Below, piece after piece: positions 17,994-27,404 of a stretch of DNA of 34,664 bases. The notes under the pieces were generated by a model. The model was not told the DNA's origin, did not search any database, and saw only the letters and a list, made by a program, of their open reading frames with translations. Location of the stretch: contig JAHDVQ010000011.1 in assembly GCA_023384595.1 (NCBI GenBank), positions 1-34,664 on the forward strand, read 5' to 3'. Position 1 is the first letter of the stretch, and every line of letters starts with the position of its first letter. Origin of the DNA: Vicinamibacteraceae bacterium (lineage in GTDB: Bacteria > Acidobacteriota > Vicinamibacteria > Vicinamibacterales > JAFNAJ01). The position numbers and the translations under genes are program-made.

Positions 17994-20888
17994 ATGCTGG
18001 GCACGTGGAGACGCGGAGGCCGATCGGCGCAGTGGGGGAAGCACACGCTTGCCCTGGCCGTCGTGGCCTGCCTGCTGGCGCTCGCCTCGCTGAACATCTC
18101 GCTCAGGTTCGCCTGGAACGAGGTCGAGGACGGCGTCCTCTGGACGGCGGGACCGCAGGGCGTCGTCGCCGCCGAGGTGTTGCCGCAGGGTCCCGGTCAG
18201 CGCGCAGGCGTGCGGGCCGGCGACGTGCTGCTGGCGGTGAACGGCCGCGCCGTCGAGCAGGCCACCGACGTGCTCGACGTGCTCCACGCGGGCCATGCCG
18301 GGCAGGCAGTGCGCTACACGCTGCTGCAGGAGGGCGCGCGGCAGGTGCGCGAGCTGGCGCTCGTCCCGGTGCCGCAGGGCCGCCGGGGACTCTACTTCGT
18401 GCTCTCGGCCGTCGCCATCTTCACCCTGCTCGTGGGCCTCGGGGTCAGGCTGAAGCGGCCGAACGAGCTGGCGACGCTGCACTTCTTCTGGCTCTGCGCA
18501 GCGTTCTTCGGCGTCTTCGCGTTCTCGTTCAGCGGACGGCTCGACCGGCTCGACTGGACCTTCTACTGGTCGGACGTGGTGGCGCTGCTCATGCTGCCAC
18601 CGCTGTTCTTCCACTTCACGCTGGTCTTTCCCGAGCGCCCGCACGCGTGGGTGCGCACGCGCGCGGCCCGCACGCTGGTACCCCTCGTCTACGCGCCGGC
18701 TGCGCTGCTACTGGCGGCGCGCATCGCGCTCATCGCGGGAGCGGTGGGAATGGGCCCGCGGCTCTCGCAGGGGCTCGCGCTCATCGATCGGCTCGAACTG
18801 GTCTACCTCGCGGCAGGCCTCGTGGGCGGGCTGCTGGTCGTCTGGCGCGCGCTCGGCCGCGTCCGCTCGGTCACGGCGAAGCGTCAGCTCCGCTGGATCG
18901 TCTGGGGCACGGCCCTTGGCGGCCTGCCGTTCGTGCTGGCCTACGTCGTCCCCTTCAGCCTCGGCTGGGAGCCGTGGCAGCGCGTCGAGTTCTTCGTGCT
19001 GCCGCTCGGGCTCGTGCCGCTCGCCTTCGCCTCGGCGGTCGTGCGGTACCGGCTGATGGACGTCGAGGTCATCATCAAGCGGAGCCTGGTCTACGCGACG
19101 GCGGTCTCGGCGATTGCGGCCATCTACGCGGTGCTCTTCAAGCTGGCGACCGAGTTCCTGTTCGGGGGGGCGGAGCAGCACACCACCATCATCGCGGTGC
19201 TCGCCACGCTGGTCGTGGTGCTGCTCGCGCCGGTGGTCAAGAACGCCATCCAGACGACGCTCGATCGGGCCTACTACCGCGATCGGTACGACTACCGCCG
19301 CGCGCTCGTGAGCTTCGCGCGCGAACTGAGCGCCGATCTCGACCTGGATCGTCTGAGCGGGCGGCTGGTGGAGCACGTGCGTCACACGCTCTCGCTCGAC
19401 CGGATGGCGATGCTGATGGCGGAGGCCGACGGCGGCGAAGCCTGGACGTCGGCGCACGCGGCGGGCTTCGAAGACGACGCGCCCGTGCGTCTGAGCATGC
19501 TGAGCGGCATCGGCGGCCGCCTGCTCGATGGACACACCGTGGCGCTCGACGACCCGCTGGTGACGCGGCGCTTCGCGCTCGGCGAGGTCAACGCGTGGCG
19601 CGACCGCGGCGTGCACTACTTCGTCCCGTGCGTGGCCAAGGAGCGGACCGTCGCGGTGCTCGCCCTCGGCGGCAAGGAGAGCGGCGAGCCGCTGAACTCC
19701 GAGGACATGGCGCTGCTGGCCGCGGTCGCCAGCCAGGTGGCGACGGCCATCGAGAACGGCCGCCTGTACCAGCAGCTGCGCGTGAAGGCCGACGAGTTGA
19801 ACCGGCTCCGCCAGTTCTCGGAGAGCATCATCACGTCGCTCACAGACGGCCTGCTCGTGGCCGGACTCGACGACCGCATCATGCGGTGGAACCCGTCGCT
19901 CGAGCAGCTCTACGGCGTGTCGCGCAGCGAGGCCGTGGGCCGCCGGCTCGACGAGGTGTTCCCGGCGGAGTTCGTGCAGGTGCTGCGCGAGGCGCGCGCC
20001 GCCGAGAACGGGCTGGGGGCGGTCTACCGGGTGCCCCTCGAATCGCGCCACGCCGAGTCGCGCCCGCTGCTCGTGAACGCGGCGGCCTCGCCGCTGCGCA
20101 CGCCCGACGGCGCCGTGGCCGGCACCATCGTCATCATCGAGGACACGACGGCGCGCGTGAAGCTCGAGGAGCAGCTGCAGATCTCCGAGAAGATGGCGTC
20201 GCTCGGTCTCCTCGCGGCGGGGGTGGCGCACGAGGTGAACACGCCGCTCACCGGCATTTCGAGCTACACGCAGATGCTGCGCGAGGGCGCCGACCCCGGC
20301 GACCCGCGCTCGCAGCTGCTCGAGAAGATCGAGAAGCAGACCTTCCGTGCGGCGAAGATCGTCAACGGGCTGCTGAACCTGGCGCGGCCGACGCAGAGCG
20401 ACCTCGGCCCGGTGGAGCTGCACGGCGTCATCAACGACGTGCTGTCGCTGGTGGAGCACCAGTTCCGCAGTTCCAGCATCCAGCTCCGCAAGGCGTTCGC
20501 CGAGACCTCGCCGGTCGTCCTGGGTGTGGAGCACAAGCTGCAGCAAGTGTTCCTGAACCTCTTCCTCAACGCGCGCGATGCGATGCCTCGCGGCGGATGG
20601 CTGTCGATCTCCACCCGCACGGCCGGCGAAGACGCCGTCGTCGAGGTCTCCGACACGGGGGCGGGCATCCCGTCCGACCAGCTCGCCCGCATCTACGATC
20701 CGTTCTTCACGACGAAGCCCATCGGGCAGGGCACGGGGCTCGGCCTCTCGATCACGTACGGCATCGTCCAGGAGCACAACGGCAGCATCAGCTGCGAGAG
20801 CACGCCGGGCCTGGGCACGAAGTTCGTGCTGCGGCTGCCGCTGGCTGGCGCGGTGCGCACGGCCGGGACGGCGGCCCTCGAGGGCTGA
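17994..20888 (+). CDS. Membrane sensor histidine kinase with PDZ-like, GAF and PAS domains
   Basis: PDZ-like AEVLPQGPGQRAGVRAGDVLLAVNGRAVEQ; multiple TM helices; GAF (FVPCVAKERTVAVLALGGKESGEPLNSEDMALLAAVASQVATAIENGRLY); PAS; H-box VAHEVNTPLTGISSY; HATPase motifs. Start uncertain (ORF open upstream). Confidence 0.9.
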   Translation: MLGTWRRGGRSAQWGKHTLALAVVACLLALASLNISLRFAWNEVEDGVLWTAGPQGVVAAEVLPQGPGQRAGVRAGDVLLAVNGRAVEQATDVLDVLHAGHAGQAVRYTLLQEGARQVRELALVPVPQGRRGLYFVLSAVAIFTLLVGLGVRLKRPNELATLHFFWLCAAFFGVFAFSFSGRLDRLDWTFYWSDVVALLMLPPLFFHFTLVFPERPHAWVRTRAARTLVPLVYAPAALLLAARIALIAGAVGMGPRLSQGLALIDRLELVYLAAGLVGGLLVVWRALGRVRSVTAKRQLRWIVWGTALGGLPFVLAYVVPFSLGWEPWQRVEFFVLPLGLVPLAFASAVVRYRLMDVEVIIKRSLVYATAVSAIAAIYAVLFKLATEFLFGGAEQHTTIIAVLATLVVVLLAPVVKNAIQTTLDRAYYRDRYDYRRALVSFARELSADLDLDRLSGRLVEHVRHTLSLDRMAMLMAEADGGEAWTSAHAAGFEDDAPVRLSMLSGIGGRLLDGHTVALDDPLVTRRFALGEVNAWRDRGVHYFVPCVAKERTVAVLALGGKESGEPLNSEDMALLAAVASQVATAIENGRLYQQLRVKADELNRLRQFSESIITSLTDGLLVAGLDDRIMRWNPSLEQLYGVSRSEAVGRRLDEVFPAEFVQVLREARAAENGLGAVYRVPLESRHAESRPLLVNAAASPLRTPDGAVAGTIVIIEDTTARVKLEEQLQISEKMASLGLLAAGVAHEVNTPLTGISSYTQMLREGADPGDPRSQLLEKIEKQTFRAAKIVNGLLNLARPTQSDLGPVELHGVINDVLSLVEHQFRSSSIQLRKAFAETSPVVLGVEHKLQQVFLNLFLNARDAMPRGGWLSISTRTAGEDAVVEVSDTGAGIPSDQLARIYDPFFTTKPIGQGTGLGLSITYGIVQEHNGSISCESTPGLGTKFVLRLPLAGAVRTAGTAALEG

Positions 20889-20920
20889 CACAGGAAGGAC
20901 GCCGGGTTACGGCAGATCAC

Positions 20921-22414
20921 ATGGCACGACAGGGGCACGTCCTCGTCATCGACGACGAGGAGATCATGCGCGAGATCCTGGAGACCCTTCTCACACGGGA
21001 GGGCTACCAGGTGCGGCTCGCCGCGAACGGCACCGCAGGCCTCGACCTGGCCCGCAGCGTCCCGTTCGACGCGGCCATCGTCGACGTGATGATGCCGGGC
21101 ATCGACGGCATCACCACGCTCGAGGAGCTGCGCAAGATCGACGAAGATCTGCCGGTCATCATGCTGACGGCCTTCGCGTCGGTCGAGAACGCCATCGGCG
21201 CCATGAAGCGCGGCGCCTTCGACTACATCACCAAGCCGTTCAAGAACGACGAGGTGCTGGTCGTCCTGGGCAACGCCGTCGAGCGCCGGCGGCTGGTCGA
21301 CGAGAACACCGCGCTGCGCCAGAACCTGCAGGCCGGGTCGAACCGCTTCGCGAACATCATCGGCCGCAGCGGCCGGATGCGTCAGGTCTTCGACCTCGTC
21401 ATCCAGGCGGCGCCGTCGCGGTCGACGGTGCTCGTCTACGGCGAGAGCGGCACGGGCAAGGAGCTGGTCGCGCGCGCCCTGCACACGAACTCACCCCGCG
21501 CCGACCGGCCCTTCGTCACGGTCAACTCGGGGAGCCTGCCGCCGGACCTGCTCGAGTCGAACCTCTTCGGGCACGTGAAGGGCGCCTTCACCGGCGCGGT
21601 CTATCCCAAGAAGGGCCTCTTCGAGCTGGCCGACAAGGGCAGCATCTTCTTCGACGAGATCGGCAACGTGCCGCTCGAGACGCAGGCCAAGCTGCTGCGC
21701 GTCATCCAGGAGCGCGAGTTCATGCGCCTCGGCGGCGTCGAGACCATCAAGGTCGACGTCCGCATCATCGCGGCGACCAACGTCGACCTGCGGAAGATGA
21801 TGGAGGAGGGGCGGTTCCGCGAGGACCTGTACTACCGGCTGCACGTCATCACGGTGACGCTGCCGCCCCTGCGCGAGCGCAAGGAGGACATCCCGCTGCT
21901 CGCCCAGCACTTCCTGGAGAAGTACCGCGAGGAGAACGCCAGGGAGCAGATGGAGCTCGCGCCCGACGCGCTCGATCTGATGATGGAGTACGACTGGCCC
22001 GGCAACGTGCGCGAGCTCGAGAACGTCATCGAGCGCGCCGTGGTGCTCTGTCCGGGCCGGCGCATCGGCGTCGAGCTGATGCCCGAGCACGTGCGCAGCG
22101 CGAGGCCGTTCCAGATTCCACAGATCGTGCTGCCGCCCGAAGGCATCTCGTTCAAGCAGGTCATCGGCGACTTCGAGCGTCGCCTCATCGAGTCGACGCT
22201 CGAGGCGGCCGGCGGCGTGCAGAAGCGCGCCGCGGAGTTGCTCCAGATCAAGCCGACGACGCTCAACGAGATGATCAAGCGCTACGACATCCGCCCGCGC
22301 CGGAAGAAGTCGCCGAGCAACGGGCGGCACGAGGCGCCGCGCCACGACGGCGCCGACGAGGCCGACGCCGAGCCGGGCGAGCCGGCTACCCCGCCTGACG
22401 TACCTTCGCCATGA
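20921..22414 (+). CDS. Sigma54-dependent response regulator (NtrC family)
   Basis: Receiver HVLVIDDEEIMREIL; AAA+ GESGTGKELVARALH, GAFTGA loop, DEIGNVPLETQAKLLRVIQ; C-terminal Fis-type HTH. Confidence 0.95.
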   Translation: MARQGHVLVIDDEEIMREILETLLTREGYQVRLAANGTAGLDLARSVPFDAAIVDVMMPGIDGITTLEELRKIDEDLPVIMLTAFASVENAIGAMKRGAFDYITKPFKNDEVLVVLGNAVERRRLVDENTALRQNLQAGSNRFANIIGRSGRMRQVFDLVIQAAPSRSTVLVYGESGTGKELVARALHTNSPRADRPFVTVNSGSLPPDLLESNLFGHVKGAFTGAVYPKKGLFELADKGSIFFDEIGNVPLETQAKLLRVIQEREFMRLGGVETIKVDVRIIAATNVDLRKMMEEGRFREDLYYRLHVITVTLPPLRERKEDIPLLAQHFLEKYREENAREQMELAPDALDLMMEYDWPGNVRELENVIERAVVLCPGRRIGVELMPEHVRSARPFQIPQIVLPPEGISFKQVIGDFERRLIESTLEAAGGVQKRAAELLQIKPTTLNEMIKRYDIRPRRKKSPSNGRHEAPRHDGADEADAEPGEPATPPDVPSP

Positions 22415-23753
22415 GGCGATCGTACTTCGCCAGGATCACGTCCCACTCGTAGTTCGCCCGCACGTACGCCCGGCCGTTGCGGCCGAGGCCCTCGCGCAGC
22501 CGGGGGCTGGCCATGAGGAGCGACAGCGCCTCGACGAACTCGTCCTGGTTCTCGTAGTAGAGGCCCGCGTTGCTCGCACGGCAGTGCGCCGTCAGGACGT
22601 CGCTGCGGCCGTTGGCGAGAATCGGCGTACCCATCGCGAAGCTCTCGAGCGCGAGCAGCGAGAGGCTCTCGTAGGGCGAGGGGACGGCGACGACCGTCGC
22701 GGCTTCGAGCGCGAGCAGGCGCTCCTGCTCGGGCAGCGTGCCGGCAAACCGCACCCAGGGCTCTTCGGGAATCGCCATGAGCTTCACGCCCATGAGCACG
22801 AGGGCGGCATCGCCGCCCGCCTCGCGGTAGGCGGCGAAGTACTCGAAGAGTTCCTCGCAGCCCTTGCCCGGATCGATGCGGCCGCCGTAGAGCACGAACG
22901 GCCCGTGGAGTCTGTGCCGGCGACGGAACGCCGACCCCCTGGGCCGTGCGCCGAACCGCGCGCTGTCGTTCGTATCGCGCGGCAGGACCTCGGGCGCCGC
23001 GTCGCCGTCTTCCGGCGTCCCTGCTGCCGCCGCCCGCTCGCGTCGATCCCGTCCGCCGTGTCGGCCGCCGCGCGCGCCCGGGTCGGCGTCGCGACGTTCG
23101 CGTCCGCCGCCACGCGGCTCGCGACGCTCCCGCAGCCACGAGACCGGCAGGTCGACGCCGCAGCCGATGGTGTCCTGGGCGACCGCGCCGATCCCGAACA
23201 TGTCGGCGAGCATCCGCCGCTCGACCTCGGTGTTGTAGGCCATGCCGGCCGGCTTCGCGAACACCTCGCGGTAGAGGCCGAGGCGGATGGCCGGCTCGTC
23301 GTGGGCCGTCGGCACGAGGATGCTCTTGTGCGGCGCCACGCGCAGGCCGAGCACCGTCGGCGCGTAGAGGTACGTGAAGAAGATCAGGAAGTCGTACTGC
23401 GCCGCGTGCCGCTCGAGGTACTCCTGGAGCCCGGGGCACCACGGCCCCTGCTGCTCGAGCCACTCGCGCTCGTCGTCGGCCGTGTGCGCGTAGTGGAAGA
23501 TCCAGTCCGAGTAGCGGTTGAAGGCCTCGATGTCGCGCGTGCGGGCGTTGGCGAACCGGCGCACGGTGACGCCTCGGACGCGGTCGACGCCCTCGGCGTA
23601 CTCGTTCTTCCACGTGATGTAGTCGCGCGCGCAGGTGGTGAGCACCTCGACGTCGTGCCGCTGGGCCATCCGCTCGGCGATGAGCCGGCAGTGGTACTCG
23701 GAGCCGCCCAGGATGTCCGCCCCGTAGCGCTGGACGATGAACGCGATCTTCAC
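22386..23753 (-). CDS. Glycosyltransferase family 4 (type A)
   Basis: MKIAFIVQRYGADILGGSEYHCR...; C-lobe YGGRIDPGKGCEELFEYF, VPSPYESLSLLALESFAMGTPILAN. Confidence 0.88.
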   Translation of the reverse strand: MKIAFIVQRYGADILGGSEYHCRLIAERMAQRHDVEVLTTCARDYITWKNEYAEGVDRVRGVTVRRFANARTRDIEAFNRYSDWIFHYAHTADDEREWLEQQGPWCPGLQEYLERHAAQYDFLIFFTYLYAPTVLGLRVAPHKSILVPTAHDEPAIRLGLYREVFAKPAGMAYNTEVERRMLADMFGIGAVAQDTIGCGVDLPVSWLRERREPRGGGRERRDADPGARGGRHGGRDRRERAAAAGTPEDGDAAPEVLPRDTNDSARFGARPRGSAFRRRHRLHGPFVLYGGRIDPGKGCEELFEYFAAYREAGGDAALVLMGVKLMAIPEEPWVRFAGTLPEQERLLALEAATVVAVPSPYESLSLLALESFAMGTPILANGRSDVLTAHCRASNAGLYYENQDEFVEALSLLMASPRLREGLGRNGRAYVRANYEWDVILAKYDRLMAKVRQAG

Positions 23754-24844
23754 GGTTGGCGATCCATTTCACGGCGGGAGCCGCCCGCCTCGGCCAGCAC
23801 CTCTGCCAGCCGGGCCGAGACGGCCTCGAGCCGAAACGCTTCGAGGCGGGCGCGCTGTCCGGCGACGACCCGCTCGCGAAGGCGGCGGTTGTAGGCGAGC
23901 TCGGCCAGCAGCTCCGCGGCGAACTCGAGGTCTTTCGGGTGGAACATCACGCCCGCCCCGGCCAGCGTTTCCGGGATGGCCGCCGCCCCGAAGGCGAGGA
24001 CGGGCACCTGCATGGCCATCGCCTCGACCAACGGCACGCAGAAGCCCTCGTGCTCGCTGAGCGACACGTAGACGCTCGCGTGTCGATAATACGCGGCCAG
24101 CTCCGCATCCGGCACGGCCCCGGTGAACAGGAACCGCTCACCGAGCATCTTGTACTCGACGACGAGGCCGCGGATGGCGGCGTAGTACCGCGGCACCGCC
24201 TCGGTCCTGCCCACGAACACGAACCGGTACTGCGTGTCCACGTAGCGCTTGTAGAACTCGGCGAGCCGGATGTGATCCTCGATCTTCTTGTTCGGCGCGA
24301 TCCGCCCGACGAACAGGAAGTTCTTCAGCCCGTCACCGAGGATCTTCTCGAGAGCCGGCCTCGGCGGGGCCTGGGCGAGCCGATCGAGATCGAGCGCCAG
24401 AGGCAGCACGCCCGTGCGGCGGAACCCGAGCGCCTCGAGCTCGAGCCGGTTGAATTCGGACACCCCGACCGCGAGGTCCGTCGCGTCCGGCAGCGACGCC
24501 AGCTCCTCCCGCCCCAGCGCGGCGAGGCGGGCGATGTCCGCATCGTAGGGCGCGAAGAAGTGGGCGGGCGTGACGTTGTGGTAGTGCAGCACCCGGAACC
24601 CGTCGACGCGCGCGAAGGCCTCGCTGAGCAGCGACGGCAGGGCGTAGTGGTAGAGCACCACGTCCGCGCGCTGCGCGGCCGGCTCCTCGAAGGGCCGGAT
24701 GTCGTCCCTGAGATCCTCGTCGATGCTGAGGGCGAAGATCTCCGACTCGTGCCCGAGCGCCCGGACGAGCGCGCGGACGCGCCGCGCCGAATCGCCCACG
24801 GCGTCGCCGCGGTGCGCGGCCGGGATCCACTGGTGGACGATCAT
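23750..24844 (-). CDS. Glycosyltransferase family 4 (type B)
   Basis: LFVGRIAPNKKIEDHIRLAEFYKRY, SLSEHEGFCVPLVEAMAMQVPVLAFG; overlaps its neighbour by 4 nt. Confidence 0.9.
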   Translation of the reverse strand: MIVHQWIPAAHRGDAVGDSARRVRALVRALGHESEIFALSIDEDLRDDIRPFEEPAAQRADVVLYHYALPSLLSEAFARVDGFRVLHYHNVTPAHFFAPYDADIARLAALGREELASLPDATDLAVGVSEFNRLELEALGFRRTGVLPLALDLDRLAQAPPRPALEKILGDGLKNFLFVGRIAPNKKIEDHIRLAEFYKRYVDTQYRFVFVGRTEAVPRYYAAIRGLVVEYKMLGERFLFTGAVPDAELAAYYRHASVYVSLSEHEGFCVPLVEAMAMQVPVLAFGAAAIPETLAGAGVMFHPKDLEFAAELLAELAYNRRLRERVVAGQRARLEAFRLEAVSARLAEVLAEAGGSRREMDRQP

Positions 24845-26061
24845 GCCTCAGGGTCCGCGGCGCCTGGCGGCGGCAGCGGCAGCGCCTGGTAGAGCGACGG
24901 GCGGTACTGCCGGATCTCGTCGAGACGCTCCCGCTGCTCGTACTGATGCCAGAAATCGAAGGTCACGGCCGCCTCTGGTGCCGGCTCGACCGCGAAGGAC
25001 CGATCGACGAAGTCGAGGAGCAGCCGTCCGAAGTCGCGGCCGACGAGCCGGGCCAGCGCGGCATCCTGGGCCGCGACGATGCGGTCGGCCAGCGCGGCAT
25101 CGCCGGCGACCGCGTCGATGAGCGCCGCCACGCGCAGCGGGTCCTTCGTGTCGTACAGCACGCCGGCGCCGTCCATCGTCGCCGGCACGGCCGACGCCGC
25201 GTAGGCCAGCACGGGCACGCCCATGTGGAAGGCCTCGACGAGCGGGACGCAGAAGCCCTCGTGCTCGCTCGCGCAGAGGAAGACGTCGGCCAGCTCGTAG
25301 ACCGACCTCAGCTCCTCGTTCGTGACGTGCCCGAGGAAGTGCACGTCGCGCACCCCCAGCGCGCGGACCAGGCGCTGGAGCATCGCGAAGTACTGCTCGA
25401 AGGCCGAGTAGCCGCCCACGAAGAGGAGCCGCGATCGCGGATTGAAGCGCGATTGGTAGGCCGCGAACGCGCGGATGACGTCTTCGATCTTCTTGTTGGG
25501 GATGACGCGCCCGACGAAGATCACGTTCGTCCGGTCGTCGTCGAAGGCGGCCGTGAAGAAGCGGTGCGGCTCGACGTCGAGATGCGCGAAGGAGGGGACG
25601 ACCGGGAGCACGCCCGTCCGCGGGAACCCGGCCGCCTCGAGCTCCTGCCGGTTGAACTCGGAGTCGCCGAGCGCCAGCACCACCCGATCGGCGTAGGCGG
25701 CGAGCTCGCGCCGTCCGTGGTAGCACAGCGTCACGAGCTGCTCGTGCACGCCGACGAAGTACTCGGGCGGCGTGATGTTGTGGTAGACGAGCGTCATCCG
25801 ATCGGGCAACGCGAAGGCCACGCGCGAGGCGCGCGATCCAATCGAGAAGTGGTGGATGAGCAGGTTCTCCGGGTGGCTCGCGTCGAGCAGATCCCGGAAG
25901 TCGTAGGTCCTCGACTCCAGCCGCGCGTCGGCCGTCTCGACGAAGATGTCCGACTCGTAGCCGGCCTCGCGCAGCACGCGCTGGATGCCCAGCACCTCGT
26001 GGCCGATCGCGTCGCCGTAGCTCAGCGTCGCCAGAACCTGGTGCACGGCGCGGCGGCTCAC
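24841..26061 (-). CDS. Glycosyltransferase family 4 (type B')
   Basis: IFVGRVIPNKKIEDVIRAFAAYQSRF, CASEHEGFCVPLVEAFHMGVPVLAYA; overlaps neighbours by 4 nt. Confidence 0.9.
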   Translation of the reverse strand: MSRRAVHQVLATLSYGDAIGHEVLGIQRVLREAGYESDIFVETADARLESRTYDFRDLLDASHPENLLIHHFSIGSRASRVAFALPDRMTLVYHNITPPEYFVGVHEQLVTLCYHGRRELAAYADRVVLALGDSEFNRQELEAAGFPRTGVLPVVPSFAHLDVEPHRFFTAAFDDDRTNVIFVGRVIPNKKIEDVIRAFAAYQSRFNPRSRLLFVGGYSAFEQYFAMLQRLVRALGVRDVHFLGHVTNEELRSVYELADVFLCASEHEGFCVPLVEAFHMGVPVLAYAASAVPATMDGAGVLYDTKDPLRVAALIDAVAGDAALADRIVAAQDAALARLVGRDFGRLLLDFVDRSFAVEPAPEAAVTFDFWHQYEQRERLDEIRQYRPSLYQALPLPPPGAADPEA

Positions 26062-27404
26062 GGGCGGGCTCCTCTGCGACGGGGCGCCGGCCGCACGGCC
26101 GCCGCCGGCCGCCCGACGACGGGCCCCGCCGGCAGTGAGGCGAGCACGGCGTCGGCCGCGGGGAGCACGCGCGCGCGGCGCGCGAAGAACCCGGGCAGCG
26201 GCTCCATGGTGCGGCCCGGGCCGCCCCGGCGGTCCTCATCGGCCAGGCGCGCGAACATCTCGTCGTACTTGCGTTCGATCACGGGCCAGGCGTAGTGGCG
26301 CCTGAAGTACTCGCGGCCGTTCTGTCCGAGCGACAGGTTCAGCGCCACGTTCGACTCGAGCACCTGGAGGGCCTCGGCGAAGTCCTCGAACGACTCGTAG
26401 TAGAGCCCGGCGTTGCTGCGCGAGCATTGACCGCGCAGCACGTCGCAGCGGGCGTTGGCGAGCACCGGACGTCCCATCGCCCACGACTCGAGCGTCACCA
26501 TGGAGAGGCTCTCGTAGTACGAGGGCATGACCAGCGCCTCGGCCCCGGCCATCGCGTCGTACTTCTCCTGATCGTCCACGAATCCGAGGTGGCGCACCCA
26601 CGGGGCGTCGGGAATCGGCAGGAGCGACTTGCCGATGAGCACCAGCGTGAGCGCGCTCGGATACCAGCGGCGATAGCGCTCGAAGTAGTCGAACAGTTCC
26701 TTGCAGCCCTTGTTCTCGTCGATGCGGCCCACGTACACGACATAGGGGCCCGAAACGCCGTGCCGCGCCCGGAAGCGCCGCACGTCGGCGCCGGAGGGGA
26801 CGTCGGATCCGACGCCGACCACGACGCCGGGCACATCGGGCGTGCCGGCCGCGGCCTGGAGCATGACCTGTTCCTCCGGCGAGTTGTACATCAGCGCCCG
26901 GACGCCGCGAAGCACCGGCGTGAAGAGCGAGAGCCCCACGGCGGCGTCGCGCTCGGCCGTGGGGACGATGATGGCCCGTCCCGGCGCGGCCCGCGCCCCC
27001 CAGTACGCGTGATAGTACCGGTAACTGAAGAACAGCAGGAAGTCGAAGTCGCCGCGGTGCCGCTCGACGTACTTCACGAGGGCCGGACTGGAGGGCCCTT
27101 CGCTGCGCAGCCACGCCAGCTCGTCGGCGAGCGAGTGCGTCTCGCCGAAGACGAGGTGCGAACGCGCGCCGAAATCGTCCGGATCTCTCGGCCGGTCGAC
27201 GGGGAAGCGCCGTACCCGGATCCCGTGCACCGAGTCCTCGCCGGGGGCGATCTCGTTCTTCCAGGTGACGTAGTCGCGCGCGCAGGTGGTGAGCACCTCG
27301 ACCTGGTGACGCGGGGCCAGGTGCTCGGCGACGTACCGCGCATGCAGCTCCGCGCCGCCGTTGATTTCGGCGCCGTAGCGCTGGACGACGACGGCGAGCT
27401 TCAC
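26058..27404 (-). CDS. Glycosyltransferase family 4 (type A')
   Basis: MKLAVVVQRYGAEINGGAELHARYVAEHL; YVGRIDENKGCKELFDYFERY; MPSYYESLSMVTLESWAMGRPVLAN. Confidence 0.9.
   Translation of the reverse strand: MKLAVVVQRYGAEINGGAELHARYVAEHLAPRHQVEVLTTCARDYVTWKNEIAPGEDSVHGIRVRRFPVDRPRDPDDFGARSHLVFGETHSLADELAWLRSEGPSSPALVKYVERHRGDFDFLLFFSYRYYHAYWGARAAPGRAIIVPTAERDAAVGLSLFTPVLRGVRALMYNSPEEQVMLQAAAGTPDVPGVVVGVGSDVPSGADVRRFRARHGVSGPYVVYVGRIDENKGCKELFDYFERYRRWYPSALTLVLIGKSLLPIPDAPWVRHLGFVDDQEKYDAMAGAEALVMPSYYESLSMVTLESWAMGRPVLANARCDVLRGQCSRSNAGLYYESFEDFAEALQVLESNVALNLSLGQNGREYFRRHYAWPVIERKYDEMFARLADEDRRGGPGRTMEPLPGFFARRARVLPAADAVLASLPAGPVVGRPAAAVRPAPRRRGARP

Noticed and set aside
18708-20891. 727-aa minus-strand ORF over the PDZ kinase, and similar antisense ORFs (14607..16364, 16410..17786, 22584..23894, 24946..26295, 26295..27947, 28113..29555, 32798..34159)
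   Set aside because: All mirror confirmed coding regions and have the same low-complexity composition.
18005-20900. First two thirds of the 1469-aa plus-strand ORF 18005..22414
   Set aside because: Out-of-frame shadow of the histidine kinase; only the part from 20921 encodes a real protein (NtrC-family regulator).
17994-22414. PrsK/PrsR (PEP-CTERM/exosortase) two-component system
   Set aside because: The general layout is similar, but there is a PDZ domain at the N-terminus and no exosortase or PEP-CTERM genes in the window.
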